Positions 44,657 to 54,670 are shown, counted from the first letter of the stretch. The stretch: 64,000 nt of DNA from Saprospiraceae bacterium (GCA_016715985.1 JADJXD010000001.1:1116001-1180000), one strand, 5' to 3'. A program made the numbers and translations. The notes: generated from the sequence alone by a model not told the origin.

Positions 44657-46786
44657 TTATGAAAAAATCTGATACGCTAAAAACGAACTCAGGTAGGCGA
44701 GAGCACCCATAAAAAGAAACTGTAAAACGGGCCATTTCCACGATCCCGTTTCCTTTCTCACGACTGCCAATGTGCTCATACATTGTAACGCAAATACATA
44801 AAATAAAAGTAAAGAAAGGGAAGTCGGAAAATCAAACATGAGCGATTTTCGATCCGGTTTTAATTCTGCAGCCATTCGTTGCCTTAGTGTGGCTTCATCA
44901 TCCGCACTTCCGACGCTGTATATGGTCGCCATCGTTCCGACAAAAACTTCTCTGGCTGCAAAGGAAGTAATTAACGCTATTCCGATCTTCCAATCAAAAC
45001 CCAATGGTTTTATGGCGGGTTCAATAAATTTGCCCATGATACCGGCGTAAGAAGATTCTATTTTATAAGAAGCCAATAAATCCGCTGCTTCTGAATCAGT
45101 AAGCCCCATCGATACAGATTCTTTGGCAGCCAGTTCACCGGCAGTATTCATTCTATCTGGCGGACCATAACTCGCCAAAAACCAGAGTGCAATTGAAATT
45201 ACTACTATCACTTTACCGGCTTCACGGATAAATGACATGACCTTTTCACGAACATTCAACAACACATTATTCCAGATCGGCGACTTGTAGTCCGGTAATT
45301 CAATCATCAAAAAAGAAGGATTGTGTTGTGGAAGCACCTTTTTAAAAAAATAAGATGTAACTAATACCGCTATAATTCCCAACAAATATAATCCCATAAA
45401 CACCAGCCCTTGTGCATTAAATATACCCAATACAGTCACAGAAGGAACTACAAATCCTATCAGTATAGCATAAACCGGTATCCTGGCAGAACAACTGATA
45501 AAAGGGCTGACCAAAATAGTGATTAATCTTTCTTTGGGATTACTGATCGTTCTCGTAGCCATAATAGCGGGTATAGCACATGCCCCACTGGAAATCAGTG
45601 AAACTATACTTCTACCGTTCATACCGAACTTTTGCATAATATGGTCAAACATAAATACTGCCCTGCTCATATACCCTGATTCTTCCAGTAAGGAAATCAA
45701 CAAAAACAATATCGTTATCTGAGGAACAAATATAATCACACCACTTAAACCTGCCAGTACGCCATTGACCAAAAGGTCTGTAAACCAACTTTCAGGCAAA
45801 AAATCAGAAAGCCATTGCCCCATCTGCGCAAATCCATACTCTATCCAATCCATCGGATAAGTTGCCCACGAAAAAATTGCCTGGAAAACAAGAAACATGA
45901 TGACAAAGAATATGGCAGGCCCTATAATACGATCTGTGACAATTCTGTCAATTCTTTGTGTCAAATTTATTTTACCTGATAAGTCTTTCCTTATCGCATT
46001 TCTGACTACGGGTTCAATCAAACTAAAACGATGCATCGTATCTTCAACCTGTAACGGTAGGTCTCGAAATGAATGCATTGTGGATATCTCTTGAATTTTT
46101 TGTCTTTGTGCTGCCGTAAGATGCGATAGCCATTGGTAGTGATGGGTCAGTAACTTAACAAGAAAAGGATTTTCAATATCAAATTCCTTACTAATCTGTG
46201 AAATTAAGGGCGATTGTAATGCTGATGGTTCACAAAAATTCTCAGGTCTTGTGTATTCTGTCTGATCAGCTGAGCTGAATTTTTCAATCTCATTTTTTAG
46301 CAGATCCAAATTAAATTTAGTCCTTCCGGAAAATGGAATGACGGGTACTTTTAAAAACTTCTGAATACATTCCAAATCAACATTCAATCCTGTTTCACCT
46401 GCAATATCAATCATATTGAGAACAAAGATCATTGGAAAACCAAGATCAGTAATTTGTGTTGCCAACAATAAATGCCGATCCAATTGAGTCACATCAGCCA
46501 CATAAACGACGAGATCCGGATAATCCAAATTAGTTTTATCTGTGAGAATATTTACTACAATTTTCTCTTCCGGAGAATTGGGAAATACGCTGTAAGTACC
46601 CGGCAAGTCAATAACAGCATATTCCTGTCCCCCGGAAAACTGTAAATTAGCAGTTTTCTTATCAACTGTAACGCCTGGAAAATTTGAAATTTTCTGTCGA
46701 AGCCCGGTTAATAAATTAAAAATACTGGATTTTCCGGAATTCGGATTCCCGACAAGAGCTATTTTAATTCTGCTTTTATGTTTCAT
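44657..46786 (-). CDS. feoB: Ferrous iron transporter FeoB
   Basis: The 709-residue inner-membrane protein imports Fe2+. The N-terminal G-domain shows G1 GNPNSGKS (13-20), G3 DLPGTYS (about 59-65) and G4 NMID. After a helical insert, the membrane part starts near residue 285 and contains the gate motifs SGACAIPAIMATRT and SFAAREVFVGTMATIY. The gene overlaps feoA by 11 bp. A divergent Crp/Fnr regulator gene and an FNR-type palindrome lie upstream, which fits control by oxygen or redox state. Confidence 0.96.
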   Translation of the reverse strand: MKHKSRIKIALVGNPNSGKSSIFNLLTGLRQKISNFPGVTVDKKTANLQFSGGQEYAVIDLPGTYSVFPNSPEEKIVVNILTDKTNLDYPDLVVYVADVTQLDRHLLLATQITDLGFPMIFVLNMIDIAGETGLNVDLECIQKFLKVPVIPFSGRTKFNLDLLKNEIEKFSSADQTEYTRPENFCEPSALQSPLISQISKEFDIENPFLVKLLTHHYQWLSHLTAAQRQKIQEISTMHSFRDLPLQVEDTMHRFSLIEPVVRNAIRKDLSGKINLTQRIDRIVTDRIIGPAIFFVIMFLVFQAIFSWATYPMDWIEYGFAQMGQWLSDFLPESWFTDLLVNGVLAGLSGVIIFVPQITILFLLISLLEESGYMSRAVFMFDHIMQKFGMNGRSIVSLISSGACAIPAIMATRTISNPKERLITILVSPFISCSARIPVYAILIGFVVPSVTVLGIFNAQGLVFMGLYLLGIIAVLVTSYFFKKVLPQHNPSFLMIELPDYKSPIWNNVLLNVREKVMSFIREAGKVIVVISIALWFLASYGPPDRMNTAGELAAKESVSMGLTDSEAADLLASYKIESSYAGIMGKFIEPAIKPLGFDWKIGIALITSFAAREVFVGTMATIYSVGSADDEATLRQRMAAELKPDRKSLMFDFPTSLSLLLFYVFALQCMSTLAVVRKETGSWKWPVLQFLFMGALAYLSSFLAYQIFS

Positions 46787-47024
46787 CTAATTTCTCAATA
46801 ATTATGCTGGCTGCTTCATCATTTCTCAATGCAATCTGATGATTTGGTAATTGTAAATACAATGCTCCACCAAACGGTGCAAATCTGATAATCTTAACCC
46901 TGACACCCTGCAAAACACCTAAAGTCATCAACTTGGACGCATATTTATGATCCGATAGTTTTATAATGACGCCTTCTTCTTCCGGCAGTAAGGAAATTAA
47001 TGATTTTAATTCAGCCAAGATCAA
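46776..47024 (-). CDS. feoA: Ferrous iron transport protein FeoA
   Basis: The 82-residue cytoplasmic protein has the SH3-like FeoA fold (ASKLMTLGVLQGVRVKIIRFAPFGGALYLQLPNHQIALRNDEAASI). It helps FeoB. The overlap with feoB and the shared upstream region make a two-gene operon. Confidence 0.94.
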   Translation of the reverse strand: MILAELKSLISLLPEEEGVIIKLSDHKYASKLMTLGVLQGVRVKIIRFAPFGGALYLQLPNHQIALRNDEAASIIIEKLDET

Positions 47025-47171
47025 TATATTTTGCTTAAATTTCTAAAAAAATAAAGGTATCTCAAATAGATGTAAAAGTAAAAATAACACTTCGCTTTCT
47101 GATAAAGAATGATAATATTTTACATTTAAATTAGAATTCAATCCCCATTCTGAATATAGTTAGGTTCTCTG

Positions 47172-47187
47172 TTTGATCCAAATCAAA
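47172..47187. promoter_or_regulatory. FNR-type operator palindrome between feoA and the Crp/Fnr gene
   Basis: TTTGATCCAAATCAAA is a perfect dyad containing TTGAT-N4-ATCAA, the textbook FNR box. Its centre lies 155 bp before feoA and 91 bp before the regulator start, so it could act on either gene. No other such box was noticed in a gene-start region of the window. Confidence 0.55.
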
Positions 47188-47270
47188 ATTATTATCACAA
47201 TTGTAATTTATATTTCAAAAAAAATAGGGGTTTTTACTTTCTCAATCATATTAGTATAAAATAAACAGAT

Positions 47271-47978
47271 ATGAATACTTCAGCTAAATTTATGATGCTC
47301 CGTGGAATGAAGATTTTGAAATCTCTGAGCGATAATGAAATCACCTTAATGGCAAGTCAATGCACTTATGAAAAGTCGTCAAGGAACAGTTATATCTATC
47401 AGTCAGGGAGTAAGCCCGAGTATGTGTATTTGATTGAAAAAGGTAGTGTAAAATTGGGTAATTATTCAACTGATGGCCGGATTCTGATCAAAGAGCTTAT
47501 TTATGAATCAGAGCTAATGGGTGAAAATGTATTCACAGAAAATAAAAACAGGAATGAATTTGCCGAAGTAATGACTGATTGCAGATATTTTAAGATTGAA
47601 GCGGCTTTATTCAAAAAAATAATTAATCAAAATCCCGCTTTTGCAAATGAAATTATTCATCTGATTATTGGAAGAATGCAGTCTATGGAAGAAAGATTAC
47701 AAAGTTTTGTATTCAAAAGTGCTAAAACAAGAATTGTAGATTTCATTTACCGTACGGGAAACAGAAAAGGAGTAAAAATAGGACTTGATGAGCTATTAAT
47801 AAACCACGGTATGTCACACAAAGAAATAGCTTTTCTGACAGATACCAGTAGACAAACTGTAGCAAGAGTACTTAATGAGCTGAAAAAAGAAAATCTGATC
47901 CATTACGGCAGTGGAAAAAGCAGCAAAATTCTGATCAGAAATCTCTTTGGTCTTCGAGATTATGATCTGGCTGTTTGA
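47271..47978 (+). CDS. Crp/Fnr family transcription regulator
   Basis: The 235-residue protein has a cyclic-nucleotide-binding-type beta-roll (YIYQSGSKPEYVYLIEKGSVKLGNYS, about 42-67), a long dimer helix (NEIIHLIIGRMQSMEERLQSFVFKSAKTRIVDFIYR) and a winged helix near residues 180-210 (MSHKEIAFLTDTSRQTVARVLNELKKENLI). The recognition helix reads SRQTVARVL, close to the Crp form SRETVGRIL. The N-terminus lacks the four-Cys cluster of oxygen-sensing FNR; only Cys31 and one further Cys are seen. It diverges from feoAB, and the FNR-type box lies in the gap, so autoregulation or feo control is plausible. Confidence 0.92.
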   Translation: MNTSAKFMMLRGMKILKSLSDNEITLMASQCTYEKSSRNSYIYQSGSKPEYVYLIEKGSVKLGNYSTDGRILIKELIYESELMGENVFTENKNRNEFAEVMTDCRYFKIEAALFKKIINQNPAFANEIIHLIIGRMQSMEERLQSFVFKSAKTRIVDFIYRTGNRKGVKIGLDELLINHGMSHKEIAFLTDTSRQTVARVLNELKKENLIHYGSGKSSKILIRNLFGLRDYDLAV

Positions 47979-47999
47979 TTATAAAATCGCTTTTAATTA

Positions 48000-49433
48000 T
48001 CAATCAGAAGTTCTGATAATGGTACTCTCCTGAATCCAGCAACCTACAAAAAATGACTGCCCTGCCGTTTTCATTCTGGAATGGAGATCTTCTCTATTAG
48101 GCATATATCTTTTATACTGAGCAATCAACTTATTGGCTTCTCCACTGACAGATGGATCAATTCTTTTGGCATGTTCAAATTTGTCAATCGCCGGCCAGGT
48201 AACAATCTGACTATCCCATCCCGTACCCGGACCACATAGCGGGCCACTCGAAGCGTACAATTTTCCGATCAACATAAAGGGTTCGCCCCATCCCGGCTTA
48301 TTCGCTGCCGCATCCAATGCATATTTTCTGGATTTCGGAAAGTCTTTCAAGTCACCATAGTATATTTTCGAAACAATGAGCTGATATTTTGCTTTTGTTT
48401 CTTTGTCTGTAAAACCTTCTATACACTTGTCAAAAAGTGCAACTGCTTGCTTATATTTCCCTTCAAAATATGTATCATAGGCTTGCTTCAGGCAGGAAAC
48501 AGCAGGTGGAGCTACGTAACATTTGGTATTTTTGGCAGTTCTGACCTCAACAAGTTCTGCCCTATCTTCAGCACATTCTCCTCTCAGCATCCTTGAGTAT
48601 GCAATATTGATAATTTCACAACTGTCTTTATTGTCTAAATATAACTTATAGTATTTTGAAGCATAATACTCACAATCAAAAAAATCATCAATTCCCTCGA
48701 GGCTTTCTAATCTCACAGGGGCATAATCATTGATAATTTTCCAGGTTTCACATCCAGTGCCTTTGCATTCTCTAAGCCCCTTTTCCACTGTTTTAAATAT
48801 TAAATCTGCATACTTTCTGGCGGTGGCAAAATCAATTCTATCTTGCACCACTCTATCAAAAAGCATTTTAGAAAAGGGATTAATAACAAAATAATCTGCA
48901 TTAACACCTTTTTTATCAAAATTACTCCTGAATAATGCAAATACACTGTCCTCAGCTACATAATCCGAGTAGTAGTAATAATAATCAAATGCCTTCAGGC
49001 CATTGACCAATGCGGTATCTCCAAAACAGGATATTTGTTGGTTGTAAATCATCATTATAGTGTCCACATAGCTTCTTTTCAAAATCGGATCCATCGATTT
49101 GTCATACAGTTCTTTATAAAGAGCAGCTCCATCTCCAAACTGAGACTTTACCCTGCCATTTGAACCAGGTGCCAATTGGTAAGCTAATCTCCAGTGTTTC
49201 ATAGATTCCTCAAAATTGCCTGCTTTGAAGAAATCTTTGTAAAGTATGTAAGCTGTTTCTGCTCTTTCTCTATCATATCCGCCAATATCATTAAAAGATT
49301 TACAATCGGGATTAGAAGGTGCTACCGGAGTAACTATAATTGGTTCGTCAGGAGACTTAATGATAGATTCGGTTGCCTTTGGAGTACACCGCACTACACA
49401 AATAATGATCAAAAACAGACCCAGATATTTCAT
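48000..49433 (-). CDS. Lipoprotein with TPR-like helices (paralogue of the next gene)
   Basis: The 477-residue protein has a lipoprotein signal (LFLIIICVVRC, Cys16). Its helical repeats resemble TPR: ETAYILYKDFFKAGNFEESMKHWRLAYQLAP near residues 60-90 and AYDTYFEGKYKQAVALFDKCI near 315-335. A conserved later block reads KPGWGEPFMLIGKLYASS, and the end has FVGCWIQES. All of these parts reappear in the protein at 49630-51048. No family name is known to me. It is placed at the membrane facing the periplasm, and its role is unknown. Confidence 0.8.
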   Translation of the reverse strand: MKYLGLFLIIICVVRCTPKATESIIKSPDEPIIVTPVAPSNPDCKSFNDIGGYDRERAETAYILYKDFFKAGNFEESMKHWRLAYQLAPGSNGRVKSQFGDGAALYKELYDKSMDPILKRSYVDTIMMIYNQQISCFGDTALVNGLKAFDYYYYYSDYVAEDSVFALFRSNFDKKGVNADYFVINPFSKMLFDRVVQDRIDFATARKYADLIFKTVEKGLRECKGTGCETWKIINDYAPVRLESLEGIDDFFDCEYYASKYYKLYLDNKDSCEIINIAYSRMLRGECAEDRAELVEVRTAKNTKCYVAPPAVSCLKQAYDTYFEGKYKQAVALFDKCIEGFTDKETKAKYQLIVSKIYYGDLKDFPKSRKYALDAAANKPGWGEPFMLIGKLYASSGPLCGPGTGWDSQIVTWPAIDKFEHAKRIDPSVSGEANKLIAQYKRYMPNREDLHSRMKTAGQSFFVGCWIQESTIIRTSD

Positions 49434-49585
49434 AATAAAAATTTTACCAATTCAAAAAGTGACGTAGTGATTCTTACTTAAATAATCTAACTGATTTACA
49501 GTGCTCTGAAGTATTACAAAGTTAAGTTTCATTTGATAATCCAATAATTTAATGAAAAAAATTTATTGAAAAAGTCAAATACAAA

Positions 49586-49608
49586 AAAGGAGCAACAAGT
49601 GCTCCTTT
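49586..49608 (-). terminator. Terminator behind the TPR-like gene at 49630
   Basis: AAAGGAGCA (49586-49594) and TGCTCCTTT (49600-49608) form a perfect 9-bp stem with a 5-nt loop, followed by a T-run on the minus strand. It ends the purH-coaX-OMP-TPR transcript. Confidence 0.85.
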
Positions 49609-49629
49609 GATAAAAAGTAATCATCTATT

Positions 49630-51048
49630 TTAGTTCTTAAATCTTAGCTTCACGTTTTCTCCAATCCAGCAACCGACAGTAGCAGATTGCCCTTCTGAGA
49701 CACCTCGCATAAACCCATCTGCCTTTTCGGGAAGCGAACCTGAATAAGCTCCTATTCGTTCATTTGCTTCACTAGCGACACTACCATCTAAAGATTTTGC
49801 ATAAGAATATTTATCCAATGCTGCCAGTATAGCAAGTCTTTGATTCCAGGCATCTCCGCATGAGCGTGCAGTCTTGGCGTACATATCACCTATTAACATG
49901 TAAGGACGACCCCAGTTAGGTCTGAATTTGGCAGCTTCATAGGCTGTAGATCTGGCATTACTGTACAGATTCAACTTTCTGAATTGAATCGAAGCAATTG
50001 CGAATAAGTAAGTTGCTTTTTTTTCTCCGTCAGATTCTTCTTTTATAGCCTGATTGTATTTTGAGATTGCTTCATTGTATTTACCTTCATCATAAGCACT
50101 TTTGGCAGCAGCCGCCGGATTATTTGATTCATACTCAGCACGCAATCGGGCATTTTCTTCGGTAGCATATTTTTTCCACTCCTCATTCAGTTTACTTATT
50201 ACCGGGTCACTGATATCGCAGCCTTGAGCCAGCAAAGTTGTCAATACTCTTTGTAATACGACCGGATCATCACTGTTTTCTTCATAATCCGGTAGCAATT
50301 TTTCTTTAAAAAATTCACAGTCAAAAATTTCCTTTTCTATTTCTATGAATGAGTAATCCATTGCAGCTTTTGATTGCTGATAACCTTCCGAATATGTTTC
50401 ATTATTTGAAATGTTATATTCTGCAATTTCATTTAATTGTTTATATATTTCGACGGCTTTTTCTTTATTCATTCGACCTCCTTTAAACTCCCAAACAATA
50501 ATTTTAGCATAGGGATCAAAAATTATATATTCAGCATCCATACCGGCATATTTTATAGAATTGTCAAGAGCTTCCATTGTCTCATTATATGATGAATTTA
50601 TAAAATAAAACATATCATAAGCTTTTCTGCCATACAGATAACCAATTTTCTTATCCAATGCATCCGGTGAAGTACTTTTTAAAGCTATCGTATTAGATTT
50701 ATAACATGTAATAGCTTCATCATACAATCTGATAATTATATTGCCAAACTCTTCTTTTTCCTTATCGTCCGTTGTAGTTGCAAGTTTTTGTTTGTACAAC
50801 TCAACTCCATCCATAAAATGATAATCTCTTTTGCCATCTGCTGACGGGGCTAATTTATATGCTGTCTGCCAGTTTTCAAAAGCAATAGCGAAATCATTCA
50901 TTTTCATTGCCTGCCTATATATCGAGTGAGCATTTTCAGCATCTGATTGATTGGGTAAACCAATCCACGTTCCACATTGTGAAACGGACTGATTTGCAAA
51001 GAGGAGGACTATTGATAAAAAACTTAAAAATTTGACAACTGATCTCAT
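49630..51048 (-). CDS. Exported TPR-like protein, paralogue of the gene at 48000
   Basis: The 472-residue protein has a normal signal peptide (LSFLSIVLLFANQSVSQ), not a lipoprotein one. TPR-like parts are AHSIYRQAMKMNDFAIAFENWQTAYKLAPSADG and AKSAYDEGKYNEAISKYNQAIKE. The later blocks RPNWGRPYMLIGDMYAKT and the end VGCWIGENV match the paralogue. It lies 25 bp behind the outer-membrane barrel gene and is probably in one transcript with coaX. The function is unknown. Periplasmic TPR proteins often organise outer-membrane or cell-wall complexes. Confidence 0.82.
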   Translation of the reverse strand: MRSVVKFLSFLSIVLLFANQSVSQCGTWIGLPNQSDAENAHSIYRQAMKMNDFAIAFENWQTAYKLAPSADGKRDYHFMDGVELYKQKLATTTDDKEKEEFGNIIIRLYDEAITCYKSNTIALKSTSPDALDKKIGYLYGRKAYDMFYFINSSYNETMEALDNSIKYAGMDAEYIIFDPYAKIIVWEFKGGRMNKEKAVEIYKQLNEIAEYNISNNETYSEGYQQSKAAMDYSFIEIEKEIFDCEFFKEKLLPDYEENSDDPVVLQRVLTTLLAQGCDISDPVISKLNEEWKKYATEENARLRAEYESNNPAAAAKSAYDEGKYNEAISKYNQAIKEESDGEKKATYLFAIASIQFRKLNLYSNARSTAYEAAKFRPNWGRPYMLIGDMYAKTARSCGDAWNQRLAILAALDKYSYAKSLDGSVASEANERIGAYSGSLPEKADGFMRGVSEGQSATVGCWIGENVKLRFKN

Positions 51049-51073
51049 GATGTAAAAGTGTTATTGTTAGTGA

Positions 51074-52426
51074 TTAATTGTATTTACGTTTTAAAAACCA
51101 CTCGTCGTCATTGAATGTTACACCGAGTGAAATTTTAACAAATCTTTCTGATATTGGAGTACCTGCACCTCTCACCCCTAAATTTGCGCCCAGATTTACG
51201 TGCGAAATCTTTCTTTGAAAAACAAATGGCATGCCAACTCCAAACGTCACACCATAAGAATCTATCTGCTTATTCTGTCCTTCGTCACTCACCAATCTTG
51301 GATCCTGATGATAATATGCTCCATATCTGTAATATACTCTTTCAAAAAAATTATCAAATGATTTATAATCCGGTCTCACATAACCGCCAACTCCTATTTT
51401 ATAACTATCTGACAAATTCCCTGCCACATCATTCGTTGCATTATTAAAATATTTACTCCAACCAGCCCAACTCAGGTTAATCCCGATAGCAGATCGTTCG
51501 CCGGAATAATAAGTGATTCCTGTGCCTATTTCCGCAGGCAATCTCCCCTTTCCTGCCACTTCAACGGCATTATTAATGGTATCAATATTCAAAATACCAC
51601 CCGGAAGCTGTTGAATGGATCTTGCAAAAAAATTGGCTTCAGTGTTAAATCCTGTTGAAGAATTAGCATGCAAACCTACTGAAATTCTTTTTGCGGGCAA
51701 AGTTTTATTTTGATTGATAGCTTCTGTATTGAGAACCTTCGTATATAGTAAACCTGCATTCCAAAGAAATCCACTTATATTATAATCTGTGGTAGATAAA
51801 TCATTAAATGGAAAATCCAGGTCTCTGAAAAGCACGTTTCGTTCGTTACTCAATTTACCGAAAAGGTAACCCAGATTTACACCAAACGAAAAATTATTAT
51901 ACTTTATAGCATTCCCCCAAAGTAACTTATAGCTACCTCCTGTCCCGACATAATTCCTGACAAAATTACCCACCGAAGCTAAAGAATCTTCAGAAGTGAT
52001 ATTATAACTGACATTGGAATGCGGCATCAATGTCACTGCCATTCCAAGTCTGTATTTTTTTACTGTCCCGTCATATATCTCATTAATCGGATTTTTTAAC
52101 GGGAAGGCAAGAGACAAATACTCTAAATTACCTGTCCAGAATGTGTTAGTATTTCTACTGTCTGTCAAAGTTGTCCTTTTTGCAAATACCCCCACATCAA
52201 AAGCAGTTGCATTCAAAAAACTATAGGATGCCGGATTGACAATATTAATGTGATACCCATCCAAAAAACTTGCTCCCAAACCTCCCATCTGACGAGTATG
52301 GTTAAAATTATTATCTGACAAGTCCCCGATACCGAATCTTGAATAAGGGCTGTTGTCAGACTTCTGAGCATTTACCGTTAATAAACCCATAAATGCTATC
52401 ACGAAAACCACAAATCTAATGTACAT
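51074..52426 (-). CDS. Outer-membrane beta-barrel protein
   Basis: The 450-residue protein has a signal peptide (VVFVIAFMGLLTVNAQ). Its mature start NSPYSRFGIGDLSDNNF and MGGLGASF..GYHINIVNPASYSF are typical of a Bacteroidota family of FadL-like barrels. The remainder alternates hydrophobic and polar residues (LGMAVTLMPHSNVSYNI; INLSWAGWSKYF) and ends LGVTFNDDEWFLKRKYN. It overlaps coaX by 11 bp, a neighbourhood that recurs in the phylum. Its cargo is not known. Confidence 0.85.
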   Translation of the reverse strand: MYIRFVVFVIAFMGLLTVNAQKSDNSPYSRFGIGDLSDNNFNHTRQMGGLGASFLDGYHINIVNPASYSFLNATAFDVGVFAKRTTLTDSRNTNTFWTGNLEYLSLAFPLKNPINEIYDGTVKKYRLGMAVTLMPHSNVSYNITSEDSLASVGNFVRNYVGTGGSYKLLWGNAIKYNNFSFGVNLGYLFGKLSNERNVLFRDLDFPFNDLSTTDYNISGFLWNAGLLYTKVLNTEAINQNKTLPAKRISVGLHANSSTGFNTEANFFARSIQQLPGGILNIDTINNAVEVAGKGRLPAEIGTGITYYSGERSAIGINLSWAGWSKYFNNATNDVAGNLSDSYKIGVGGYVRPDYKSFDNFFERVYYRYGAYYHQDPRLVSDEGQNKQIDSYGVTFGVGMPFVFQRKISHVNLGANLGVRGAGTPISERFVKISLGVTFNDDEWFLKRKYN

Positions 52427-53138
52427 TATAATTTAATATTTCATTAAGTCCTTCAAGGACTAAATTAGGAAGGACAAATATCTTATTTTTTGAAAACTTT
52501 GCAAACAAAGGTGCATCGCCGCCGGTTAATATAACGTTAATCTTTCCATATTTGTGTTTGCAGACACGAATATATCCATCCAACTCAAAGAAAGTCCCTC
52601 TCAACACTCCGTTTCGGAGGGCAGTATCTGTTGATGATCCAAAAAGGGCTTCAGGCAGAACTGTATCCACCATAGGCAATTTTGCAGTAAACTGATGCAT
52701 AGCTTTGATTCTCATATGTACTCCCGGAGATATATTCCCTCCTTCAAACGCACCGTCAAACGTCAAAATGTCAATGGTTATGCAAGTTCCCATATCAATC
52801 ACCAGACTATTCACCTTAGGGTATCGACTCCAGGTACCTACTGCTGCGGCCAATCTGTCTTTTCCTAATGTTTCAGGTGTCTGATATCTATTTAAAATGG
52901 GTAATTTTGTTTGGGAATCCAGATTTATGAAGTTTTCAAAAATCTTAAGCCTATCTAATAACGCGTCATCTGTAACAGATGTAGAAGAAATAATAACTGA
53001 TTTAATGGAATATTTTAATGACAAATTCGAAATATCCTCTACTGACAGAGAATCACTTATATAGGTATTTACCAACCCATCGTCATTAAATATAGCAGTT
53101 TTTACTCTTGTATTACCAATATCTATTACTAAATTCAA
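52416..53138 (-). CDS. coaX: Type III pantothenate kinase
   Basis: The 240-residue enzyme makes the first phosphorylation step in coenzyme A synthesis. Motifs: VIDIGNTRVKTAIF (P-loop-like, residues 4-17), DMGTCITIDILT, EGGNISPGVHMR and LTGGDAPLF. It is of the ASKHA fold and typical length. It lies 5 bp behind purH and overlaps the barrel gene by 11 bp. Confidence 0.94.
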   Translation of the reverse strand: MNLVIDIGNTRVKTAIFNDDGLVNTYISDSLSVEDISNLSLKYSIKSVIISSTSVTDDALLDRLKIFENFINLDSQTKLPILNRYQTPETLGKDRLAAAVGTWSRYPKVNSLVIDMGTCITIDILTFDGAFEGGNISPGVHMRIKAMHQFTAKLPMVDTVLPEALFGSSTDTALRNGVLRGTFFELDGYIRVCKHKYGKINVILTGGDAPLFAKFSKNKIFVLPNLVLEGLNEILNYNVH

Positions 53139-53143
53139 AGCAC

Positions 53144-54670
53144 TTAATGTTTAAAATGTCTGAATCCAGTAAACACCATTGCCATGTTATTAGTATCACA
53201 ATAATCAATACTTAATTGGTCCTTGACGGATCCACCAGGTTGAATTACAGCTTTGACTCCAGCTTTGAAAGCCAGTTCAACACAGTCCGGAAAAGGAAAA
53301 AAAGCATCTGATGCCATGACCGCTCCATTTAAATCAAAACCAAACTGCTTAGCTTTATGAATAGCTTGTTCACAGGCATCCACACGCGAAGTCTGACCAC
53401 AGCCCATTCCCAGCAATTGCCTGTTTTTAGCCAGAACGATAGTATTTGATTTTAAATGTTTGGCACATATTGCTGCAAAAACAAGGTCTTCCATTTCATT
53501 TTTATCGGGGCTCAACTTTGTTTTGACCAATAAATTATTTACACTTTCTGTAAATGTGTCAGTATCCTGTACAATTATGCCATTTAAAAGATTTTTTATA
53601 CCCTTAACATTGTCCGGATATTTTTTCAATTTCAATAATATCCTTTTGGGTTTGGATTTCAATAAATTGAATGCTTCCTCAGTAAAGGATGGAGCAATCA
53701 ATACTTCATAAAATATTTCATTGATTTCAATCGCTGTTGCTATGTCAACTTCTGAATTACAAATCAGGATGCCTCCGAATGCAGAAACCGGATCACCAGC
53801 TAATGCAGCTTTCCACGCTTCAATGGGTGTATCACGAATGGCAACACCACAAGCATTCGTATGCTTTAAAATAGCAAAACAAGGTAATTCATTTTTAAAC
53901 TCAGACATTAATTGAACTGCGGCATCCACATCAACCAGATTATTATATGACAATTCCTTACCACATAAGATATCAAAAATTTCATTCAAATTACCATAAA
54001 ATGAAGCATTCTGATGAGGGTTTTCTCCATATCTCAATGTCATTGCATTATTGATACTGATTCTGATACCATTGGCTGAACCAGATAATCCAAAATACTG
54101 AAAAATAGCACTATCATAATGCGACGAAACCCCAAAAGCATTATGAGCTAAATCTCTCCTTTCTTCTAAACTTGTAACTCCACCGTTATTTTTCAATATA
54201 TCTGCAAGTTTTCTGTACTGTTCCTGAGAAGGTATAATGACTACATCATGATAATTTTTGGCCGCTGCTCTAATTAAGGAGATGCCGCCAATGTCAATTT
54301 TCTCAATAATTGCACTCTCGTCTTTAGTGCTTATGACTGTCTCTTCAAAAGGATACAAATCGACTATTACCAAATCAATCGTAGGAATATCATATTGATT
54401 CAACTGTATCAAATGCCCATCTTCCCTCTTTGCCAAAATACCGCCGAAAATCTTAGGATGCAATGTCTTAACCCTGCCATCCAATATGGAAGGATATCCA
54501 GTCAGGTCTTCTACTCTTATAACTGGAATACCAAATGACTCAATAAAAGTCTGAGTTCCACCGGTAGAATAAATTGTAACACCCAGTTCATTCAAAAGTC
54601 TGACAATCTCGTCCAAACCATCCTTATAATAAACTGAAACTAAAGCAGATTTAATTTTTTTTGTAAGCAT
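53144..54670 (-). CDS. purH: Bifunctional AICAR transformylase/IMP cyclohydrolase
   Basis: The 508-residue enzyme does the last two steps of purine synthesis. The N-terminal cyclohydrolase domain (1-about 195) has ALVSVYYKDGL, YSTGGT and LDGRVKTLHPKIFGGILAKRE. The C-terminal transformylase domain has LRYGENPHQNASFYG, ILKHTNACGVA, SAFGGIL, QPGGSVKDQLSIDYCD and the terminal FTGFRHFKH. It heads the coaX-barrel-TPR transcript. The gldN terminator lies upstream. Confidence 0.97.
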   Translation of the reverse strand: MLTKKIKSALVSVYYKDGLDEIVRLLNELGVTIYSTGGTQTFIESFGIPVIRVEDLTGYPSILDGRVKTLHPKIFGGILAKREDGHLIQLNQYDIPTIDLVIVDLYPFEETVISTKDESAIIEKIDIGGISLIRAAAKNYHDVVIIPSQEQYRKLADILKNNGGVTSLEERRDLAHNAFGVSSHYDSAIFQYFGLSGSANGIRISINNAMTLRYGENPHQNASFYGNLNEIFDILCGKELSYNNLVDVDAAVQLMSEFKNELPCFAILKHTNACGVAIRDTPIEAWKAALAGDPVSAFGGILICNSEVDIATAIEINEIFYEVLIAPSFTEEAFNLLKSKPKRILLKLKKYPDNVKGIKNLLNGIIVQDTDTFTESVNNLLVKTKLSPDKNEMEDLVFAAICAKHLKSNTIVLAKNRQLLGMGCGQTSRVDACEQAIHKAKQFGFDLNGAVMASDAFFPFPDCVELAFKAGVKAVIQPGGSVKDQLSIDYCDTNNMAMVFTGFRHFKH

